Source of the DNA: Moraxellaceae bacterium UBA2032
GTDB lineage: Bacteria > Pseudomonadota > Gammaproteobacteria > Pseudomonadales > Moraxellaceae
Reading direction: 5' to 3'
Assembly: GCA_002333125.1 (NCBI GenBank)
Contig: DDBM01000228.1
Coordinates: 1-12,692, forward strand
DNA length: 12,692 nt
In this document: one piece after another, positions 1 through 5,345 of the stretch
Layout: each line of letters begins with the position of its first letter
How positions within the stretch are numbered: the first letter of the stretch is position 1
Program-made: the position numbers and the translations under genes
The notes under the pieces: model-generated
The model's input: only the letters and a program-made list of their open reading frames with translations
Told to the model about the DNA's origin: nothing
The model's database searches: none

Positions 1-11
1 TGTCCGACAAA

Positions 12-23
12 GAATTGCAATTC
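12..23. repeat. 12-bp perfect palindrome upstream of the porin gene
   Basis: GAATTGCAATTC reads identically on both strands. It lies about 110 bases upstream of the porin start, in a 131-base AT-rich leader in which I cannot place a convincing -35/-10 pair. It could be a regulator site for the porin or for a gene to the left of the window, or chance. No match to the PhoB box (two direct CTGTCAT-type half-sites) is visible, so phosphate control of the porin is not supported here. Confidence 0.3.
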
Positions 24-131
24 GATTAAGTTTATTAGAGCTGTTATGTGAGCTAATATTTAAAATGGAGTACACATCATAAATATCGGGATTTTAAATA
101 ACAACGCATTAAATTTTACAAGGACATAATA

Positions 132-1367
132 ATGAAAACAGTGATTTTTTACATAGTATTGTCGGTTTGGTCTGCGTCTAGCGTGTGTTATGCCAATGAT
201 GACACCAATTTACAACAGCGAGTCTCTGCCTTAGAAGCGGAATTGGCTAAATTAAAAGCCAAGCCCGTATTAACTAAAGTGGATGGTGGTTTACGCGCAC
301 AAACGGCCGATGGAAGTAGTAAGTTTCGTTTTGCAGGGCGTGTACAAGCAGATTATGCTTTTTACGATAAAGACCTTAAAGATTTAGGTAGTGGCAGTGA
401 GTTACGAACATTACGTTTAGGCTCGCGCGGTACATTAGCTCCTAATTGGGATTATAAAATGGAGGCTGATTTTACAACGGGAGGAGGCGTACGTGTTACC
501 GAGGGCTATGTAGCATACAAGGGTATGCAAAATACCATGATTCAAATAGGTAATATTTTTGAGATGTATGGTTTAGAAGAATACAGCAGCTCGGTAGATA
601 CCACTTTTATGGAACGCTCGGTGGCGGTAGATGCCTTTGTGCCTGATTATAACCAAGGTATTGCTTATATGCGTTGGGATGAAGCTTATAGTTTTAGTAC
701 AGGTTTGTATGGGGATTCAACCAATAATGCCGCTTCAAGCCTTAACGAGTCAGCAGGAACATCCGCACGTTTAGTATTTGCGCCATTACATGATGCGGGG
801 GATGTCTTGTCTTTGGGAATGAGTGCGTATTGGCGTGATGTAACCAGTGATACATGGCGTGTCAGTGCACGACCTAATTCTCATGTCACACCAACACGTT
901 TGGTTGATACAGGTAATATTAGCGATGTATCGACAGCAATAGCCGTTGCCTTAGAAGCTTCCATGACCAAAGGGGCATTTTCGGTGCAAGCCGAATATAA
1001 TCAACAAATGTTAAATAGAAATCATGGCAAAAAAGATGCCGATTTTAAAGGTTGGTATATTTATGGCAGTTATGTACTAACAGGTGAAAGCCGTGTATGG
1101 GATATGCCCTCAGCAACCTATAGTCGTCCTAGCCCTAAAAATGCAGGCGGAGCATGGGAAGTGGCCTTACGTTTTGACCAGCTAGACCTCGATGATACAG
1201 GCGCAGCCATTAGTGGGGGCGAAATGCAAACGACTACCTTGGGTTTAAATTGGTATCCTGTTAATAATGTTCGTTTTAGTGCTAATGCAATTCAGGTTAG
1301 CTCTAAAAAAGCAGGGGCAGAAGACAACCCCAATATTTTACAAATGCGCGCCCAAGTGGCTTTTTAA
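132..1367 (+). CDS. Outer-membrane porin, OprO/OprP (phosphate-selective porin) family
   Basis: This 411-residue protein should form a beta-barrel pore in the outer membrane. Residues 1-21 are a signal peptide with cleavage likely after CYA. Residues about 28-43 form a short heptad segment (LQQRVSALEAELAKLKAK), the N-terminal coiled coil common in OprP-type trimeric porins. The barrel begins at about residue 66 with FAGRVQADYAFYDKD, followed by the family-typical LRTLRLGSRGTLAPNWDYKMEADF and a TTFMERS segment. The last residue is Phe (RAQVAF), as expected for a Bam-recognised barrel. An AAGGA ribosome site (120-124) lies 7 bases before the ATG. The family name does not prove phosphate selectivity, because many members pass other anions or are of unknown specificity. 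The gene converges on hslR and overlaps its end by 4 bases, with no terminator between them. Confidence 0.9.
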   Translation: MKTVIFYIVLSVWSASSVCYANDDTNLQQRVSALEAELAKLKAKPVLTKVDGGLRAQTADGSSKFRFAGRVQADYAFYDKDLKDLGSGSELRTLRLGSRGTLAPNWDYKMEADFTTGGGVRVTEGYVAYKGMQNTMIQIGNIFEMYGLEEYSSSVDTTFMERSVAVDAFVPDYNQGIAYMRWDEAYSFSTGLYGDSTNNAASSLNESAGTSARLVFAPLHDAGDVLSLGMSAYWRDVTSDTWRVSARPNSHVTPTRLVDTGNISDVSTAIAVALEASMTKGAFSVQAEYNQQMLNRNHGKKDADFKGWYIYGSYVLTGESRVWDMPSATYSRPSPKNAGGAWEVALRFDQLDLDDTGAAISGGEMQTTTLGLNWYPVNNVRFSANAIQVSSKKAGAEDNPNILQMRAQVAF

Positions 1368-1759
1368 CCCTCACGCCATGAATCTTTAAATTGATGAATC
1401 TGTCGCCGCTCTTTTTTGTTAGGGCGGTGGTCAGGATAAGCTAAGTTTTCGGCTTTACGTTGCTCGTTTAGATGAGTACGTTTGGCAAGGCTTTCGGCGG
1501 TTTCTTCGTACAATAATTGGGCTTCGGGCGCACCACGACGCACCTCAGACAGTGCTTTAATAGTAATGGTTTTATCTTCAAAGCCTTGTTTAATGGTTAA
1601 TGTCATGCCCACTTTAATTTCTTTGCTTACTTTAACCCGTTGACCTTCATGATGGACTTTGCCACCTTCAATGGCATCTTTTGCCAAAGAGCGTGTTTTA
1701 AAAAAGCGTGCAGCCCAGAGCCATTTATCTAAACGAACTTTTTCTTGAGTCTCAGTCAT
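1364..1759 (-). CDS. hslR: Heat-shock protein 15 (Hsp15), S4-domain ribosome rescue factor
   Basis: HslR binds free 50S subunits that still carry a nascent chain on tRNA after premature dissociation and helps return them to translation (known for E. coli). The 131-residue product shows the family layout. The S4 RNA-binding fold spans about residues 8-70, starting RLDKWLWAARFFKTRSLA with the GGKV turn and an RVKVSKEIKVGM strand. A basic C-terminal extension follows, with RPNKKERRQIHQF, matching the family's conserved RPxKKERR tail. The length equals the family norm. The ribosome site is weak (GAG about 8 bases before ATG). The gene is divergent from the histidine kinase operon across 74 bases and tail-to-tail with the porin. 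No heat-shock (sigma-32) promoter could be recognised with confidence. Confidence 0.93.
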   Translation of the reverse strand: MTETQEKVRLDKWLWAARFFKTRSLAKDAIEGGKVHHEGQRVKVSKEIKVGMTLTIKQGFEDKTITIKALSEVRRGAPEAQLLYEETAESLAKRTHLNEQRKAENLAYPDHRPNKKERRQIHQFKDSWREG

Positions 1760-1833
1760 TGTTTTCTCTAAATAATTACATGAAAGCTTGCGTAATATAG
1801 TATCTTAACACCATAAAAATTTTAATTAAGTTA

Positions 1834-3003
1834 ATGATTATGCACGATGCAATTCCTTTTTTACGCTGTCAGCCTGTTATTATTTTATTTGGCGTGGTGG
1901 CATGGCTGTTAGCGGTATGGCAATTAACTCAAGTTGCGGTATTACAAGGAAAAACCTTTTATTTTTTGCTCATCGCCCTTAATGGTATTGGGGCTTTATT
2001 TGCTTTGTTGCGTCTCTTTTGGCTTATTGTAACCACACGGCGTTGGCAAATAGATAATCATGATGGGTTTATTTGGTTATGTTTGGTTATGGGTTATGGT
2101 AGTGCCTGTTGGTTAGCGTATTACTTAGTTTTACCTCCTATCGAAAGCTTTTTTTTGTGTTTTTTATTGGTCAACTTTGCGCCATTGCTTAATCGTTTTA
2201 GTGCCTTAGTCGCCAATAGCATTTTTATTTTAACCTCGGTTTTGATTGCCTCATTACAGCACACCTTACCCTTTGTGGTGTTTATGCTGTATCTATTATT
2301 AGCGCAGAGTGCCTTATGGTATATGGCTTATTGCAATATTGCCGAATGGCAAGCCCATCAAGAAACCACCACAGCTCATGCCCAGTTACGCGCCACCCAA
2401 CAATTATTAAGTCAGGCCGTTGCCCGTAATGAACGCACTCGTATTGCGCGTGATTTGCACGACCAAATGGGGCATCATTTGGTGGCTTTAACGATTCAGT
2501 TGCAAATTTTAGAGCGCAAACTCCCCGAAGCCATGGCACAAGAATTACAGTTGGCTCAAAGTTTAGCCAAAGAATTATTTAGTGATGTCAGAACAACCGT
2601 TCAGCAGTTACACGAAGAAGAGTCAAGCTTTAGTGTTTTATTAGAATCCATGTTGGCCAATATCCCTTTTTTAGAGTTTGATGTGGATATTGATAGCGAA
2701 GTGATTAGCTTAGATGAGCAATTGGCCACTTGTTTGCTACGTGTGGTACAAGAAGCGATTACTAACAGCTTAAAACACAGTGATGCGTGTCGTTTATGGA
2801 TTAGCCTAAGTAAGCAGCAAGATGGCTTAGAGCTGATTGTAAAAGATAATGGACGGCCACGTAAAACAGTGGACTTTAGCTCAGGTAAAGGCTTAAAGGG
2901 CTTAGAGGAACGCATTACCGAGTTGGGTGGTACATTGATGACGCACACCACCGAAGACGGTTTTATTGTGACAGCCTATTTTATTGAGGAATCATGGTCA
3001 TGA
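1834..3003 (+). CDS. Membrane sensor histidine kinase, NarL/DesK-type (HisKA_3)
   Basis: This 389-residue kinase pairs with the overlapping response regulator. The N-terminal 170 residues hold about six hydrophobic helices (roughly 15-37, 42-66, 79-100, 104-120, 124-141, 145-166) with only short loops, so sensing is probably within the membrane. No periplasmic, PAS or HAMP domain is visible. The dimerisation/phosphoacceptor domain follows with ERTRIARDLHDQMGHHL; the phosphorylated His is H209. The HATPase part has the N-box (VVQEAITNSLKHS, N311), the D338-N-G340 G1 box and a GKGLKGLEER G2 box at 351-360. All catalytic boxes look intact. The architecture resembles DesK/LiaS-type kinases that respond to membrane state, but the signal cannot be read from the sequence. 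A strong ribosome site is lacking, and an in-frame ATG two codons later (1840) is an alternative start. Confidence 0.9.
   Translation: MIMHDAIPFLRCQPVIILFGVVAWLLAVWQLTQVAVLQGKTFYFLLIALNGIGALFALLRLFWLIVTTRRWQIDNHDGFIWLCLVMGYGSACWLAYYLVLPPIESFFLCFLLVNFAPLLNRFSALVANSIFILTSVLIASLQHTLPFVVFMLYLLLAQSALWYMAYCNIAEWQAHQETTTAHAQLRATQQLLSQAVARNERTRIARDLHDQMGHHLVALTIQLQILERKLPEAMAQELQLAQSLAKELFSDVRTTVQQLHEEESSFSVLLESMLANIPFLEFDVDIDSEVISLDEQLATCLLRVVQEAITNSLKHSDACRLWISLSKQQDGLELIVKDNGRPRKTVDFSSGKGLKGLEERITELGGTLMTHTTEDGFIVTAYFIEESWS
2986..2990 (+). promoter_or_regulatory. Ribosome binding site deciding the response regulator start
   Basis: GAGGA inside the 3' end of the kinase gene is 9 bases before the ATG at 3000 but only 3 bases before the ATG at 2994. 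The spacing favours 3000, which also gives the classical ATGA stop/start overlap with the kinase. Confidence 0.65.
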
Positions 3004-3587
3004 TTCGGTTGTTAGTGGTAGATGACCAAGACTTAGTACGTCAAGGTATTGTGGCTTTATTAGGCTTTGAAGATGATTTTAAGGTGGTGGCACAAGCTAT
3101 TGACGGTGAGGATTGTTTGCTTAAAGTGACTGAGTTTAAGCCCGATGTGGTGCTGTTAGATATTCGTATGCCTAAGCGTAATGGCCTAGAAACTCTGCGC
3201 GAAATGCGTATGCGAGGCGATTTTACGCCTGTTATTTTATTAACCACGTTTAATGAATCCATGACCATGGCACAAGGTAAACAGATAGGCGCACAAGCCT
3301 GTTTATTAAAAGATATTGCCCATAGTCAATTAAGTTTTGCCATTAGAGAAGTCGCGCAAGGTAGAACCTTAAATATTCCACAAGCCGCTGACCAACCTAT
3401 TTTTAGTCGCCGTGAATTAGCGATTATTGAGCAATTGTGTGCAGGTAAACAAAACAAAGAAATAGCACAAGCTTTACAGCTTAGTGCTGGCACAGTACGT
3501 AATTATTTGTCGATTATTTTAGAAAAACTCGCAGTGCGTGACCGTATGCAAGCCATTATTCGTTTACGAGAGCTTGGCTTGGCTTAA
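3000..3587 (+). CDS. LuxR/NarL-family two-component response regulator
   Basis: A 195-residue DNA-binding regulator, the partner of the upstream kinase. The receiver domain (residues 1 to about 120) starts MIRLLVVDDQ with the acidic pair D8/D9. It carries the phosphoacceptor D54 in LLDIRMP, the switch Thr T82 and the conserved K104 in LLKD. The C-terminal LuxR-type helix-turn-helix covers about residues 134-195, with FSRRELAIIEQLCAGKQNKEIAQALQ followed by GTVRNYLSIILEKL. An in-frame ATG at 2994 would add two residues, but ribosome-site spacing favours 3000. Overlap with the kinase stop (ATGA) implies translational coupling and equal dosage. The target genes are unknown; a palindrome at 3637-3650, just downstream, is the nearest candidate site. 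Confidence 0.92.
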   Translation: MIRLLVVDDQDLVRQGIVALLGFEDDFKVVAQAIDGEDCLLKVTEFKPDVVLLDIRMPKRNGLETLREMRMRGDFTPVILLTTFNESMTMAQGKQIGAQACLLKDIAHSQLSFAIREVAQGRTLNIPQAADQPIFSRRELAIIEQLCAGKQNKEIAQALQLSAGTVRNYLSIILEKLAVRDRMQAIIRLRELGLA

Positions 3588-3636
3588 AGAGTATATTCTT
3601 TGGCATTAGCGGCCAAGTCAAGTAGGCGTATTATTG

Positions 3637-3650
3637 AGTACACTTGTACT
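3637..3650. promoter_or_regulatory. Nested palindrome before a TATAAA box, candidate regulator site
   Basis: AGTACA-CT-TGTACT is a perfect 6+6 inverted repeat centred at 3643.5. An overlapping wider pair, TCAAGTA (3618-3624) and TACTTGA (3647-3653), partly covers it. A good -10 hexamer, TATAAA, stands at 3661-3666, but the -35 position is occupied by the palindrome and has no TTGACA-like match. That fits a regulated promoter for the START-domain gene, possibly under the adjacent response regulator. This is inference. Confidence 0.3.
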
Positions 3651-3760
3651 TGATTGAGGGTATAAATTTAAAAATGACGTTTGTCACTTATTTTTATGTG
3701 TTGCTGTGCTTATTATTTGGCTAGATTAAATAAGAACTCAGTTTTTGGTTCTAATCATAC

Positions 3761-3766
3761 GGAGAG
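3761..3766 (+). promoter_or_regulatory. Ribosome binding site supporting a GTG start
   Basis: GGAGAG ends 5 bases before the GTG at 3772, and its GGAG core ends 7 bases before it. The next in-frame candidate start, TTG at 3745, has no such site and would place charged residues (RR) ahead of an already complete signal peptide. Confidence 0.7.
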
Positions 3767-3771
3767 CCTCT

Positions 3772-4437
3772 GTGAAATTGGTTTTGATTATCATAGGGTT
3801 GTGTTTAAGTATTTTGTCGCAAACAGCAATGGCTATTGTAGAGCAGGTGGACATGAAATTAATTTTAGACAAAAACGACATCAAAATTTGGTCTTATCGT
3901 TTGCCTGATAGCCCATATCATGGTTTTAAAGCAGTCACGACGCTAAAAAGTAGCTTAACAGGTGCTGTTGCTATGGTGATGGATACCCAAGCGGCTAATC
4001 GTTGGTTATATAGAACAATCGCGGTTGAACCAATTCAACTGCAAAATAATAATATGGATTTTTTGATTCGAGTGGTGAGTGATTTTCCTTGGCCGTTTAA
4101 AGACCGTGAAGCAATTGTTAAAGGAAAAATCTCCCAAGATAGCCATTCACACTGCGTTACCATCGAAAGTTACAGCTTAGATGATTATCCTATTCGAGAT
4201 GGTTATGAGCGTATGCCAAAGGTTGAAGGAGGGTGGTTGTTTAGACCTTTAGGTAACGGGCGGGTCGAAGTCACTATGACAGGTCATGCCGACTTAGGTG
4301 GAGCAGTACCTGCGATAATTGTCAATTTACTGATTCAAGAGCATCCGTATCAATCGTTATTAGCGATGAGAAAAATTATTGGCGAGTCACGGTTTCAAAG
4401 TGCGCGTTTGGTTGATGTAAAAGAACCTGTGATGTAG
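3772..4437 (+). CDS. Secreted START-domain (SRPBCC fold) protein
   Basis: With the GTG start the product has 221 residues. It begins with a clean signal peptide (MKLVLIIIGLCLSILSQTAMA, cleavage after AMA at residue 21), so it should act in the periplasm or at the envelope. The mature part has START-domain hallmarks: an N-terminal segment with IKIWSYRLP, a TLKSSLTGAVAMVMD helix, the central DFPWPFKDREAIVKG motif, a GGWLFRPLGNGRVEVTMTGHADLGGAVPAIIVN strand-loop-helix region and a final amphipathic helix over the binding cavity. START domains bind lipids or other hydrophobic ligands. Bacterial exported members of this type are common in pseudomonads but mostly uncharacterised, so the ligand is unknown. 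The gene follows the two-component operon by 184 bases and probably has its own promoter (TATAAA at 3661-3666). Confidence 0.85.
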   Translation: MKLVLIIIGLCLSILSQTAMAIVEQVDMKLILDKNDIKIWSYRLPDSPYHGFKAVTTLKSSLTGAVAMVMDTQAANRWLYRTIAVEPIQLQNNNMDFLIRVVSDFPWPFKDREAIVKGKISQDSHSHCVTIESYSLDDYPIRDGYERMPKVEGGWLFRPLGNGRVEVTMTGHADLGGAVPAIIVNLLIQEHPYQSLLAMRKIIGESRFQSARLVDVKEPVM

Positions 4438-4486
4438 GGATGTTCTCTAAGTGTAGTAGGGTGGGCGTGTTGATGTTTTGATTTAG

Positions 4487-4557
4487 CCCTCAGCCCAACC
4501 CTCTCCCAAAGGGCGAGGGAGTCCTCTCTCCTTAGTGGGAGAGAGCTAGAGTGAGGG
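4487..4557. repeat. Double-hairpin palindromic repeat (CCCTCA...TGAGGG)
   Basis: An outer pair, CCCTCA (4487-4492) with TGAGGG (4552-4557), encloses two stem-loops. The first is CCCTCTCCC-AAA-GGGCGAGGG (4499-4519, one mismatch). The second is CTCTCTCC (4524-4531) with GGAGAGAG (4538-4545). It is strikingly purine/pyrimidine-biased and GC-rich against its AT-rich surroundings. Elements of this CCCTCNCCC/GGGNGAGGG type are dispersed intergenic repeats in many proteobacteria. It lies just after the START-domain gene and has no T-run directly after it, so it is more likely a REP/MITE-like unit than a plain terminator. Confidence 0.7.
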
Positions 4558-4636
4558 GGGAACAAGGTAATATGCTTAAAATTAAACCTAAAATATGATT
4601 TATGCTAAAACCTTAACAGACCCTAGTTTGCCCCAT

Positions 4637-4663
4637 AAAAAAACCCTCTACTGAGGGTTTTTT
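4637..4663. terminator. Bidirectional Rho-independent terminator after rpmG
   Basis: AACCCTC (4642-4648) pairs with GAGGGTT (4653-4659) around a 4-base loop, flanked by an A-run on the left and a T-run on the right, so it can work on both strands. It ends the minus-strand rpmB-rpmG transcript about 50 bases after the rpmG stop and could also stop reading from the START-domain gene. Confidence 0.85.
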
Positions 4664-4665
4664 AT

Positions 4666-4696
4666 ATCATAAGACTCAAACCACAAATCTTATGAT
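4666..4696. repeat. 9-bp inverted repeat between rpmG and its terminator
   Basis: ATCATAAGA (4666-4674) and TCTTATGAT (4688-4696) are perfect complements around a 13-base loop. In the rpmG transcript this stem-loop comes directly before the terminator hairpin, giving two hairpins in a row at the 3' end. It has no U-run of its own and may be a stability element or part of an extended terminator. Confidence 0.45.
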
Positions 4697-4713
4697 TAAA
4701 GCAAAAAACAAAA

Positions 4714-4869
4714 TTACTTGATTTTAGCTTCTTTAAAAATAACGTGCTGACGAATCTTTGGATCAAATTTTTTGATTTCCATTTTTTCGGGCATAGTGCG
4801 TTTATTTTTAGTTGTTGTGTAAAAATAACCTGTACCAGCAGAGGATACTAAGCGAATTTTGTCACGCAT
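4714..4869 (-). CDS. rpmG: 50S ribosomal protein L33
   Basis: A 51-residue small basic protein of the large ribosomal subunit, located near the tRNA exit site. The sequence runs [20 protein letters not shown], then the conserved [17 protein letters not shown] block and a C-terminal basic tail, matching the family in length and order. It contains no cysteine at all, so it is the zinc-free (C-minus) form of L33. Its ribosome site GAGGA overlaps the TGA stop of rpmB, and only 10 bases separate the two genes, so the pair is surely co-transcribed and probably translationally coupled. Confidence 0.95.
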
Positions 4870-4879
4870 GATTCAATCC

Positions 4880-5116
4880 TCAGATTTTGTGGCCGTTAGC
4901 GCGCAAGCTAGCAACAACTTGTTCAACGCCGAGTTTATCAATAGTACGCATACCTTTAGAAGATACACGCATACGTACAAAACGCTTTTCGCTTTCTAAC
5001 CAAAAGCGATGGTAATGTAGATTTGGTTCAAAACGACGTTTCGTTTTGTTGTTAGCGTGCGATACGTTGTTACCAACCATCGGACGCTTGCCTGTTACTA
5101 AGCAAACTTTAGACAT
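4880..5116 (-). CDS. rpmB: 50S ribosomal protein L28
   Basis: A 78-residue large-subunit protein with the family's diagnostic [12 protein letters not shown] start, the [18 protein letters not shown] block, [12 protein letters not shown] and [12 protein letters not shown]. Length and sequence are those of gammaproteobacterial L28. Only one Cys (C5) is present, so this is also a zinc-free type. GGGAG lies 8 bases before the ATG. It is the first gene of the rpmB-rpmG operon, driven by the promoter at 5178-5206 and a short, hairpin-forming leader. Confidence 0.96.
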   Translation of the reverse strand: MSKVCLVTGKRPMVGNNVSHANNKTKRRFEPNLHYHRFWLESEKRFVRMRVSSKGMRTIDKLGVEQVVASLRANGHKI

Positions 5117-5134
5117 AAATTACTCCCAAATGCG

Positions 5135-5160
5135 ATCAGAGCCGCCGCCTCAGCAGCGGC
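5135..5160 (-). promoter_or_regulatory. GC-rich hairpin in the rpmB leader
   Basis: In the predicted 5' untranslated region of rpmB (about 54 bases from the inferred start of transcription), the minus strand reads GCCGC-TGCTGAG-GCGGC, a strong stem-loop ending about 20 bases before the start codon. Ribosomal protein leaders often bind their own product to limit translation. No L28-specific leader element can be claimed from this alone. Confidence 0.35.
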
Positions 5161-5177
5161 AGACAGCAAGGGGCGCA

Positions 5178-5206
5178 TTTATACCAAAATCACCCCTTGA
5201 CAGCAA
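5178..5206 (-). promoter_or_regulatory. Sigma-70 promoter of rpmB-rpmG
   Basis: On the minus strand TTGCTG (5201-5206) and TATAAA (5178-5183) are 17 bases apart, the ideal spacing. Transcription would start near 5170, giving a leader of about 54 bases before rpmB. Confidence 0.65.
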
Positions 5207-5256
5207 GCGTACTTGCACAAAACAAGCACTTTTTTGCATTTTTTAATGCATCCTTA

Positions 5257-5302
5257 CATCAAAAAAGACAAAAACGGCATAAATAATTTATTTATGCCGT
5301 TT
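5257..5302 (-). terminator. Rho-independent terminator of the aldehyde dehydrogenase gene
   Basis: Arms 5272-5286 and 5288-5302 form a perfect 15-bp inverted repeat with core ACGGCATAAATA, centred at 5287. On the minus strand it is followed by a T-rich tract (TTTTGTCTTTTTT, about 5259-5271). The position, 44 bases after the gene stop, fits termination of the aldehyde dehydrogenase transcript, although the lower stem is GC-poor. Confidence 0.7.
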
Positions 5303-5310
5303 ATCACCAC

Positions 5311-5336
5311 AGAATACGTTATTTATAACGTATTCT
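5311..5336. repeat. Second perfect inverted repeat after the aldehyde dehydrogenase gene
   Basis: AGAATACGTTAT (5311-5322) and ATAACGTATTCT (5325-5336) are perfect 12-bp arms around two bases. It stands 9 bases downstream of the minus-strand gene's stop codon and immediately before the terminator hairpin, so the transcript ends in two stem-loops. It could also be a DNA site bound by a dimeric protein. Confidence 0.6.
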
Positions 5337-5345
5337 AAAAACTAA

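Noticed and set aside
132..1367. Phosphate-starvation control of the porin
   Set aside because: The family name suggests it, but no pho-box-like direct repeats are visible in the 131 upstream bases, and no phosphate genes are nearby.
2601..2951. 116-residue antisense reading frame inside the histidine kinase gene
   Set aside because: It mirrors the conserved HATPase region of the kinase, with low-complexity Ser/Lys composition typical of antisense shadow.
3674..3724. A 16-codon reading frame (MTFVTYFYVLLCLLFG) upstream of the START-domain gene as a leader peptide
   Set aside because: It has no ribosome site at a useful distance, no run of regulatory codons and no attenuator hairpin after it.
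3681..3908. Forward reading frame overlapping the START-domain gene
   Set aside because: It lies in another frame over the signal peptide and N-terminal region of a clear START-domain protein and shows no family features.
4487..4557. CRISPR-like repeat
   Set aside because: The hairpins are adjacent and different in sequence, with no regularly spaced direct repeats or spacers.
5046..5246. Forward reading frame across the rpmB start and promoter
   Set aside because: It is antisense to rpmB and its promoter, with no ribosome site and no protein-like features.
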